Assembly: GCA_017522515.1 (NCBI GenBank)
Contig: JAFWZH010000084.1
Span: 1 to 24,798, forward strand
Source: Clostridia bacterium
Lineage (GTDB): Bacteria; Bacillota_A; Clostridia; UBA1212; UBA1255
Reading direction: 5' to 3'
Length of the DNA: 24,798 bases
Part shown: in pieces, positions 1 to 6,724 of the stretch
Numbering within the stretch: the first letter of the stretch is position 1
Layout: the number at the start of each line of letters is the position of its first letter
Made by a program: the position numbers and the translations under genes
The notes under the pieces: model-generated
Databases searched by the model: none
Seen by the model: the letters and a program-made list of their open reading frames with translations, nothing else
Told to the model about the DNA's origin: nothing

Positions 1-139
1 GGACTCCACCTCATATCAAAAGAAATCCTCGCAAGACGAGGACTCCAAAGTTGTACAGATTATTATTTGAATTGAACCGCCCGGTGCCGAACGGCATGCC
101 CGGTGGTGTGAGAGGAGGGAAAAATCCCTCCTACTCGAT
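1..139 (+). mobile_element. 3' end of a group II intron (domains V and VI)
   Basis: Positions 74-107 fold as a 34-nt domain V: lower stem around 77-84 with 100-106 including a G-T wobble inside a CGC triad (78-80), an unpaired TG near 97-98, and an upper stem 85-88/93-96 closed by a GAAC loop. Domain VI follows: GAG (110-112) and GGAGGG (114-119) pair with CCCTCC (126-131) and CTC (134-136), leaving a single bulged A at 133, the expected branch point 7-8 nt before the 3' splice site at about 139-140. The arrangement matches the ends that follow LtrA-type maturase genes in gut Firmicutes. Only the tail lies in the window; the maturase and 5' exon are upstream. A separate hairpin (26-31/37-42) and a repeated GGACTCCA (1-8, 40-47) lie in the part that would be domain IV. 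Confidence 0.78.
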
Positions 140-199
140 TTGCGAAAATAAAGATTTTTTCGTGTTCTTATAAGTGTAAAAAGAAAAGGAGTGAGTAAC

Positions 200-808
200 A
201 TGGCAAGAGAAATAGTCACAAATGAGGTACTTTCGGATCAATACCTTCTTCGCAAAAATCAGATTTACTTATTCGGTGTAATCGACACAGGGATGGCAGC
301 ACGAATCATACCACAAATGCATTATATTGAGCAGAAAATGATTGATGAAAACTTGCCGAAAGAGGAGAGAGTTTTGACACTTTTGATTGATAGCCCGGGA
401 GGTTCTGTAACAGACGGTTTGGCTATTTATGACACAATAAATATGCTTGACTGCGAAGTAAGAACCATATGTGTAGGTCTTGCTGCTTCTATGGGTGCAT
501 TCTTACTTTCCTCGGGCAGTCGTGGTATGCGACTTGCACTTCCGAACAGCGAAATATTGATTCATCAACCGTTGGGCGGAGCACACGGACAGGCTTCGGA
601 CATTATTATAGCTGCAGAGCATATTGAACGAACTCGCTGTAGATTGAATTCGATTTTAGCAATGAATACGGGAAAATCAATAAGGCAGATAGCCAAAGAT
701 ACAGACAGAGACTACACAATGACGGCAGAAGAAGCTCTGAAATACGGATTAATAGACCATGTTTTTGAGCCTGTGAGGATTAAAGCAAAGGAGAGAAAAA
801 AACAATGA
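200..808 (+). CDS. clpP: ClpP-family ATP-dependent serine protease subunit
   Basis: A 202-aa protein of normal ClpP length. The catalytic triad is complete: Ser97 in GLAASMGA, His122 in LIHQPLGG and Asp171 in DRDYTM; the GG loop of the oxyanion region (SPGGS, residues 65-69) is also present. ClpP forms a double heptameric barrel that degrades proteins fed in by a Clp AAA+ unfoldase. I chose ATG 200 over GTG 191 because AAGGAG (186-191) lies 8 nt before ATG 200 and overlaps the GTG. The gene starts about 60 bases after the intron end and overlaps the next gene by ATGA. This is probably an accessory ClpP dedicated to this locus rather than the housekeeping copy, judging from its neighbours, but sequence alone does not prove this. 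Confidence 0.93.
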   Translation: MAREIVTNEVLSDQYLLRKNQIYLFGVIDTGMAARIIPQMHYIEQKMIDENLPKEERVLTLLIDSPGGSVTDGLAIYDTINMLDCEVRTICVGLAASMGAFLLSSGSRGMRLALPNSEILIHQPLGGAHGQASDIIIAAEHIERTRCRLNSILAMNTGKSIRQIAKDTDRDYTMTAEEALKYGLIDHVFEPVRIKAKERKKQ

Positions 809-2469
809 AAAGTACAATATCGTATTTGATTGAACCATTTTTAACTCAGTTTTTTCTTGTGGATGCGACATGTCAGGGTTTTATAGACGAAGAAGAACGT
901 CGTGAGATTTTCAACGAGTTGGCAAAGGTGTTTTGCGTGCCGATTAATGAAGAGACTGAGGAATTTTACAAGACACTCAATTTTGAAGAATATAAAAGAA
1001 TAAATGATTATCCGGCTTACGAAAGACTATGCAGAACAGTTGAGTTTGCACAGTCAAGCGGACATAATGTGGCAATTACCGAAGTTGACCGCATCATAAT
1101 GGCGCAAAAAAGAGAAGCGATGCTTGCTAAGTCAGAAATATTCAAACAGGGAAAGAATCTGACGCGAGACATTATTGCTGACACGTTGCTTGAAACATCT
1201 ATGAACGGAAACGTGGATGCAATGGCTACTTTAGCGTATATGGAGTACCACGGCATATGTGTGTGCAAGGACAAAAAGCATGCGCTGAAAAGAATTTCTC
1301 TCTGCGCAAGATGGAATAACTTGTTCGGCAATCTTATGGGGATAAAGTATGATGCAGAAAATAAAGGTAATTACTACGATACGTTGTATACGATTTTGAG
1401 AAGCTCAAATCAAAAGGCAGTATTCAAATACATATGCGAATTCACGTCATATAATACGTTGTGCAAGAGGAAACCTGTGGCAAGAATTATAGAAAAAGCA
1501 TTTGGTCTTAATATAGTAAAGAGAAATACTTACGACCAGATTTTTGCAAAGGTAGCTTTCTCGCAGCTTATCAGCGACGAGGATAAAGAAAAGCTTCTGC
1601 TTAATAAAAAGGACGAAGCGATAGTGTCACTTTCGGTAATACCTTTTGATGTGGACAGAACATCGGCATTCTTATTTGATGACAAAGCTGCAAGCAAAAT
1701 GACTTTGAACAGAGAAAAAGAACTCAGTGAGATTTTCTGCTCTATTTCGCCGGCTGTAAATAATCGTCTTGATTTGTATCGCACATTGTTTGTCGTCGGT
1801 AGCGATGATTACATTTCGGATATGTACGTTGATACATTAAAAAAAGGTTTCGAAGGTAAAAATCCTGTTGTTGAAATAGATGCTAGCATGCTTACAATGC
1901 AGGACTTTGTCGGAGCAAAGGAAAACTTTATACTTCGCGGATTGTCAGAAACAAAGAAGACTCACACAGTGTTCTTGGTAAAGAACTGCAATGAGATGGG
2001 CGAGAATGAACTCATGGAATTAGTAAAATTGCTTGATTACGATTACAGAAGGAAATTTAAACTTCTCGAACCTACAGTATCTCTTAATTTGTCAGACGTA
2101 CTCATTATTTTGTTTGCTTCAGAATGTAATGACGCAGTATGTTATCTCTCGGAAGAATGCGACATGGTATGGACAGATAAAATTGATGCGGATGAAAAGA
2201 AGGTATTCATTGACTCGGTATTTAAAACAAGGTCAAAGTCTTTCGGATGCGGTAAGGTGAAACTTGAAGCGAATGGAAAAGAATACCTTACGTCTTTTGG
2301 AACAGGTCAAATTATCAGACTTATAGACGGGGCGTTGAAAAAGGTTTCATATGAGAAAGAAAACACCGTGAATGCCGAAACGTTGAGAAATATTTCCGAC
2401 CAGCAGAACATTCATAGAAGTAAACGTGATTTTGGATATTTTGGAGGTAATTATAATGAGAAAAATTGA
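805..2469 (+). CDS. Uncharacterised protein with a Sel1-like segment and a degenerate AAA+ (pseudo-ATPase) domain
   Basis: 554 aa, start ATG 805 overlapping the clpP stop (ATGA), with AAAGGAGAG upstream. Residues about 135-175 resemble one Sel1/TPR-type repeat (ALAYMEYHG-like, then HALKR). Residues about 325-530 follow the layout of a Clp-type AAA+ domain but lack its chemistry. The Walker A position reads FVVGSDDYISD (no G-K-T), the Walker B position reads VFLVKNCNEM (no D-E), the sensor-1 strand reads VLIILFASECND, and a helical lid follows. The same elements line up one by one with the intact ClpA-like domain of the 1102-aa protein at 6725. I infer a pseudo-ATPase that may act as adaptor or scaffold for ClpP. 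No database name was recognised; the AAA+ relation is by pattern, not by search. Confidence 0.72.
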   Translation: MKSTISYLIEPFLTQFFLVDATCQGFIDEEERREIFNELAKVFCVPINEETEEFYKTLNFEEYKRINDYPAYERLCRTVEFAQSSGHNVAITEVDRIIMAQKREAMLAKSEIFKQGKNLTRDIIADTLLETSMNGNVDAMATLAYMEYHGICVCKDKKHALKRISLCARWNNLFGNLMGIKYDAENKGNYYDTLYTILRSSNQKAVFKYICEFTSYNTLCKRKPVARIIEKAFGLNIVKRNTYDQIFAKVAFSQLISDEDKEKLLLNKKDEAIVSLSVIPFDVDRTSAFLFDDKAASKMTLNREKELSEIFCSISPAVNNRLDLYRTLFVVGSDDYISDMYVDTLKKGFEGKNPVVEIDASMLTMQDFVGAKENFILRGLSETKKTHTVFLVKNCNEMGENELMELVKLLDYDYRRKFKLLEPTVSLNLSDVLIILFASECNDAVCYLSEECDMVWTDKIDADEKKVFIDSVFKTRSKSFGCGKVKLEANGKEYLTSFGTGQIIRLIDGALKKVSYEKENTVNAETLRNISDQQNIHRSKRDFGYFGGNYNEKN

Positions 2470-4117
2470 TATATTTCGAGACTATGAAAATGCAAAGCTG
2501 TCAACAGTGAGCGAATTTGCACAGGCTCATGCGGAGGATACGTTTGCGTTCAGTGATTTGGGTAAATATGAAGTAGAGGGTATACCGATTTGTGTTGTGA
2601 GAGACGAAACAGGGGAGCTTAAGGTGACGTTTATTCGTGATACGCACCTTTTAGCTATAGGAGCTACTCGAAGCGGCAAGACTACAGGATACGTTATACC
2701 TACGTTAAACGTGTTGTTGAACAAAAAGAATAAACCCAGCATAGTTATAAGCGACCCGAAGCATGAGCTGTATGTACAAAATGCTAAAAAGTTTGAGGAT
2801 AAGGGGTATAGAGTTCTCTTGCTTGATTTCACGGATTACAAACACAGTGATTGCTGGAATCCTTTGACAAAATATTTCAGATTTTATCAAAAATACCTTA
2901 AGGTGGAAGAACAGGTTGGACTTGTTCAAACAGACAATGGATTGAAAAAAGAGTTTCAGGGAGTGATTTATGACGATGAAGAAAAACTTACAAGAGCAAT
3001 CGCTGAAGTAAAGGCGGCTTTTTTTGATGAAGTGGAGAAGGGAATTTCCGGAATAAGTGCAAAAGTAGTGCCCAATACAAATGACAGGGATCCTTTCTGG
3101 GATGATTCTGCCAGAGACCTTTTGAAAGCTATTTTTTATGCAATGCTTGAAGACAGCAAGGACGGAAGCATAACAGAGGATAATTTTTCGTTTGATACTG
3201 TACTCAAAATTTTCGACTCGTTTACTGACTCTGAGGTTGATTATGACGGAGGGTATTTTAGAAATAGGGATATATTGACATCAAAAGCCCATCAACTTGC
3301 GCGTAAGTGTATAATTGAGCAAGCAATCAATACTCGCCGTTGCATTTCTTCAGAATTTGCTACTAAACTTAATAAATTCAGGGATACTGCTGTGAGAAGA
3401 ATTACAAGCACAAATACTTTTGAAATGGATAGTCTTGACGACGGTAAACCAACGGTGATTTTTGTATCATATAAAGACGAGGAGAGTCTTCATTATGAAA
3501 TAATTAGTCTGTTTCTTTCAAACCTATATACAGAGTTGATTACTGTTGCCCGTAAGAAGGGGTCAAAGCTTAAAAGACCTTTTTACTTTTTGTTGGATGA
3601 GTTTGGTAATTTACCTAAATTCAGTGACTTTGACAAGGTTATTTCTGCTTGCGCGGGAAGAAATATATGGTTTCTCTTGATTTTGCAGTCATATGCACAG
3701 CTGTATAATATTTATGGCAAAGAGACTGCCGAGATAATTAAAGATAATCTAAATACACACGTCTTTTTTGGAACGAATAACCCGGAAACAAAACGTGAGT
3801 TTTCTGAAGAATGTGGTAAAAAGACGATAATTTCACCAACGTCGGCTTTGAACGGTTCGGGCGAAACGATTGAGAGATATGACAAGGATACGGTGGCTTT
3901 GGTTCCTATTAGTGCATTGACTAAATTGGCACCGGGAGAATGTATTGTGACACAAATGCGTGATGATGTATTGTGGTCTCGCTTTGAGAGAAGTTATACA
4001 TGCCCAGAGTTTAAAAGCGATGAAACGCGTCCGGAAGACAGAAATAATGGTTTGTGTTTCTCTGATGCAAAGTATACGTATGTACACAAATGCAAAGAAA
4101 AAAGAGCTGTAACGTAA
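2456..4117 (+). CDS. VirD4/TraG-like ATPase without membrane segments (T4CP family)
   Basis: 553 aa. Walker A GATRSGKT (69-76), the family signature SDPKHEL (about 99-105), Walker B LLDEFGNLP (379-387) and a downstream LILQSYAQLYNIYG segment are classic for type IV coupling proteins (TraG/VirD4, similar to the CD1115 type of clostridial elements). Such proteins normally pump DNA-protein substrates to a type IV secretion channel and carry N-terminal membrane helices. Here the N-terminus is hydrophilic and the Walker A comes early, so it looks soluble. ATG 2456 is preferred over 2426 because GGAGGT (2443-2448) precedes it by 7 nt; it overlaps the previous gene by 14 nt. No relaxase or T4SS genes are visible, so conventional conjugation is unlikely from this locus alone. 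It could be a hexameric motor used for another purpose. Confidence 0.85.
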   Translation: MRKIDIFRDYENAKLSTVSEFAQAHAEDTFAFSDLGKYEVEGIPICVVRDETGELKVTFIRDTHLLAIGATRSGKTTGYVIPTLNVLLNKKNKPSIVISDPKHELYVQNAKKFEDKGYRVLLLDFTDYKHSDCWNPLTKYFRFYQKYLKVEEQVGLVQTDNGLKKEFQGVIYDDEEKLTRAIAEVKAAFFDEVEKGISGISAKVVPNTNDRDPFWDDSARDLLKAIFYAMLEDSKDGSITEDNFSFDTVLKIFDSFTDSEVDYDGGYFRNRDILTSKAHQLARKCIIEQAINTRRCISSEFATKLNKFRDTAVRRITSTNTFEMDSLDDGKPTVIFVSYKDEESLHYEIISLFLSNLYTELITVARKKGSKLKRPFYFLLDEFGNLPKFSDFDKVISACAGRNIWFLLILQSYAQLYNIYGKETAEIIKDNLNTHVFFGTNNPETKREFSEECGKKTIISPTSALNGSGETIERYDKDTVALVPISALTKLAPGECIVTQMRDDVLWSRFERSYTCPEFKSDETRPEDRNNGLCFSDAKYTYVHKCKEKRAVT

Positions 4118-4156
4118 CTAAAAAGAAGTAAAGTAAAACTTGAAAATTGAGGTTGA

Positions 4157-4184
4157 TTGTGATATCGTGTAACTATTGTAATAT
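4157..4184 (+). promoter_or_regulatory. Possible sigma-A promoter for the sigma/anti-sigma/Card1/FtsH unit
   Basis: In the 99-base gap before the sigma-like gene, TTGTGA (4157-4162) and TAATAT (4179-4184) are 16 nt apart. The match is moderate, and this is the longest gap between genes from 200 to 10033, so a new transcript may begin here. No terminator is seen in front of it. Confidence 0.35.
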
Positions 4185-4216
4185 TTAGGTATTGTTTTTG
4201 AGGGAGGGTATTTGAT

Positions 4217-5113
4217 ATGGATAAGAACTCAGATGATAATAAGTATATAATATCACAAGATGAATTCAATGAAATGGTAGATGAATTCGTTTGTGCAGAA
4301 GAAATACGATACGAGAAATTGTATTATTTAGTTAGTAAATTTGCAAAAGCACATATTGTAAGATTATGTAATGGCTCTGTATTAAAGGGTTGTGGTCACG
4401 AAGAAGATATTTTGCAGATTGTTTTGTTTAATGTATCTGCAAGAGCACTTTATGGTTTCTTTTTGAAAAAAGATGAAAACGGCGAGTTTATGAACCGTGA
4501 CGAAAACGGGAGCTATAAATCTACGGAGGTTCTTAGAAAATTCTTGGGTTATGTTAGACAAACTGCTTTAAGGACTTTTTTAAATTATTTAGAAAAAGAA
4601 AAAAGAAAAAAGTACATTAATATTGAAGATATCAAGTCTGATTTTGGAGGAAAGCCTAGTCCTGAAGTACCTGAAGATATAGCAGAGAAACTCCGAAAAG
4701 CATTTTTGATTGTTCTTTCATCAAAACGCTCTATATACATTAAACTCACGTGGTTGGCACACAGGATTATATTCCTTCAGAGCAATTGCAGTTCTATAGA
4801 AGCAAACAGGCTCTTAATGCAAGCTTTCGAGAATAGTACTCTTAATAATATGTATATTGCAATAAAAAAAGCGAGTGCAATAATACCATGGCTTGAAATA
4901 AACGATGATGCTATGAACGACATTGTTAAAGAATTAAACAAACCGTGCAGTTGGGATAAAAACAAATGTTATGCAGATGTTACGTATAAAGAATTTTATA
5001 TGAAGGACAAAGGCGAACCGTCCGGAGAAAAGTCAGTTAGCAACTGGTTATATAGATTGGATGAGGATATTAAAGAGAATAATTCCGACAGCAGCGGAAC
5101 AGAAAAGCTATGA
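4217..5113 (+). CDS. Sigma-70 family-like protein (divergent)
   Basis: 298 aa, ATG 4217 behind GGGAGGG. Residues about 35-140 look like sigma region 2: YYLVSKFAKAHIV, then EEDILQIVLFNVSARAL (compare the usual EDLVQEVFLRLWRAL), then FLGYVRQTALRTFLNYLEKEKRKK before an acidic stretch. The C-terminus (SVSNWLYRLDEDIK, about 275-288) resembles the recognition helix region of sigma region 4 (V-x-N-x-L-Y-R). Between them lies an unusual insertion of about 120 aa. The next gene encodes an H-x3-C-x2-C protein typical of anti-sigma factors, which supports the call. It would recruit RNA polymerase to specific promoters when released. Divergence in region 4 means it could instead be a sigma-like regulator that does not bind -35 DNA. 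Confidence 0.68.
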   Translation: MDKNSDDNKYIISQDEFNEMVDEFVCAEEIRYEKLYYLVSKFAKAHIVRLCNGSVLKGCGHEEDILQIVLFNVSARALYGFFLKKDENGEFMNRDENGSYKSTEVLRKFLGYVRQTALRTFLNYLEKEKRKKYINIEDIKSDFGGKPSPEVPEDIAEKLRKAFLIVLSSKRSIYIKLTWLAHRIIFLQSNCSSIEANRLLMQAFENSTLNNMYIAIKKASAIIPWLEINDDAMNDIVKELNKPCSWDKNKCYADVTYKEFYMKDKGEPSGEKSVSNWLYRLDEDIKENNSDSSGTEKL

Positions 5114-5126
5114 AAGGTTGGTAATT

Positions 5127-5372
5127 ATGGAACATTTAGAATTTGAAGAAATAGTAAAATTTGTTTCTATAGATAAAGCAGACGAGGAGAATTTTAATCT
5201 CATAAAAAAGGTTAATAATCATATCGTAAAGTGTGATGAGTGCTTGCGACTTGTTGAAGCAGTAGCTAATATTCAAGAGGAATTTGACCGTATGAAACAA
5301 GAAGGTATGACTATGGAGTCTATTGAGAAAGAATTCTTTGCGGATATGCCGGTAGAAGCATGGCTTGAATAA
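5127..5372 (+). CDS. Small zinc-binding anti-sigma-like protein (zf-HC2 type)
   Basis: 81 aa from ATG 5127, 13 bases after the sigma-like gene; AAAGG precedes it. HIVKCDEC gives H32-x3-C36-x2-C39, the core of the ZAS/zf-HC2 anti-sigma domain, preceded by a helical stretch (about 5-30). There is no transmembrane helix, so it would be a soluble anti-sigma factor. The C-terminal half (45-81) is acidic and helical and ends in VEAWLE. Pairing with the sigma-like gene is the usual arrangement for such switches. In the known CRISPR-Lon system an anti-sigma-like protein is cleaved to release a sigma factor, and two protease genes flank this pair, so proteolysis is an attractive but untested release mechanism. 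Confidence 0.68.
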   Translation: MEHLEFEEIVKFVSIDKADEENFNLIKKVNNHIVKCDECLRLVEAVANIQEEFDRMKQEGMTMESIEKEFFADMPVEAWLE

Positions 5373-5437
5373 ACCAAAACGTATGTTAATCATAATTAAA
5401 ATATGAAATAGTTTATAGAAATAATGGGAATAATGTA

Positions 5438-6694
5438 ATGACTTATATAGAATTTTTTGATGAGAGTGCATTGGAAAATATAAGCACTTGTTTGACTAAT
5501 AAACCTGATAGAGTAATTTATATTGGCAACGACTTAACATTAATGAACAAACACATAGATAATTATAAAAAAGTGTTAAGTGCAAGAAATTTTGACATTG
5601 AGTTTATATCGAAAACAGTTCCTCGAAGTAAACTTGAAAGTGCGATAAATGTGCTTAGCGATATTGTTGAGCAATATGATGATTGTGTGTTTGATATAAC
5701 AGGCGGCGACGAAATGTACACGCTCGCATTGGGGATTGTTTATGCTAATCATCCTAATAGAGGAATACAGATACACAAAATGAATTTGAAAAATAATTCT
5801 GTATATGACTGTGATAGAGATGGTAAAACGGTATTTAAGGAAACGCCGGTTCTTTCCGTAGAAGAAAACATAAGATTATACGGCGGCGACGTATTATACG
5901 GAGCGGTTGATGAAGATGAAACATATAAATGGGACTTAACTGAGGATTTTTTGCGTGACGTTGGGTATATGTGGGATGTTTGTAAAAAAAATGTAAGAGA
6001 ATGGAACACAGTCATAAATATTATTGATGCTGTAGAGCAAGCTGGCAAAGCGGCGGACGAGATTGGCCTTACAACAGTAGCAAAAATGGCGGCAGTGGAG
6101 CAAAAATTAGGAAAATATAAATATAAGTATCCAAGAGGTATTGTGGAAAGCTTACTTAAAAAGGGGATGCTTAGACGTTTTGACGATAGCGATGGAGAAA
6201 AAGTAACTGTATCATATAAAAATAAGCAAGTTAAAAGGTGCTTGACTAAAGCAGGACAGATACTTGAAATGAAGATATTTTTGACAGCAAAGAGTGTTAC
6301 TGACAAGGATAATAATGTGTATAACGACATTGTTAACGGTGTAGTTATAGACTGGGACGGAATATTTCATGATGAAGTAACAGAGAATAAATATGACACA
6401 GAAAATGAAATTGATGTTATGATGATGCATGGTGTTGTGCCTGTTTTTATATCTTGTAAGAACGGCGAGTTTACGGCAGATGAATTGTACAAGCTAAATA
6501 CCGTTGCGGAATGTTTTGGCGGTAAATATTCAAAGAAAGTATTGGTATCGACTGCAATTGACACTTTTAAGAAAAACACCAAAGAATATTTAAAACAGCG
6601 TATAAAGGACATGGATATTAAGCTGATCTCAAATGTACAAGCAATGAGCGATGGTGAGTTGGCAAAAGAGTTAAAGAGTATAGTGAAGAATTAA
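5438..6694 (+). CDS. card1: Card1/Can2-like CARF-domain nuclease (DUF1887 family)
   Basis: 418 aa. An N-terminal CARF domain (about 1-150) shows a Rossmann-like VIYIGND (26-32) and the ligand-loop strand FDITGGDEMYTLALG (85-99). A linker with a winged-helix-like part follows (about 180-275). The C-terminal PD-(D/E)XK nuclease contains LEMK (E277), NEIDV (E324, D326) and VFISCKNG (K341), then a helix and VLVS strand. Characterised Card1/Can2 proteins are activated by cyclic tetra-adenylate and cut single-stranded DNA and RNA or nick duplex DNA. In this protein the E of the usual E-x-K motif is Ser339. ATG 5438 has only a weak ribosome-binding site. It ties the protease/sigma module to type III signalling because it sits inside that module. 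Confidence 0.88.
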   Translation: MTYIEFFDESALENISTCLTNKPDRVIYIGNDLTLMNKHIDNYKKVLSARNFDIEFISKTVPRSKLESAINVLSDIVEQYDDCVFDITGGDEMYTLALGIVYANHPNRGIQIHKMNLKNNSVYDCDRDGKTVFKETPVLSVEENIRLYGGDVLYGAVDEDETYKWDLTEDFLRDVGYMWDVCKKNVREWNTVINIIDAVEQAGKAADEIGLTTVAKMAAVEQKLGKYKYKYPRGIVESLLKKGMLRRFDDSDGEKVTVSYKNKQVKRCLTKAGQILEMKIFLTAKSVTDKDNNVYNDIVNGVVIDWDGIFHDEVTENKYDTENEIDVMMMHGVVPVFISCKNGEFTADELYKLNTVAECFGGKYSKKVLVSTAIDTFKKNTKEYLKQRIKDMDIKLISNVQAMSDGELAKELKSIVKN

Positions 6695-6724
6695 TAGAGA
6701 TGAAGCATAGATAGGAGCAAAGGT

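Noticed and set aside
2456..4117. Reading the locus as an integrative conjugative element
   Set aside because: Only one conjugation-type gene is present, with no relaxase, integrase or other T4SS gene; it cannot be excluded beyond the window.
5749..6330. 193-aa open frame on the minus strand
   Set aside because: It lies fully opposite the Card1-like gene, has a Ser/Pro/Leu-rich shadow composition and no ribosome-binding site.
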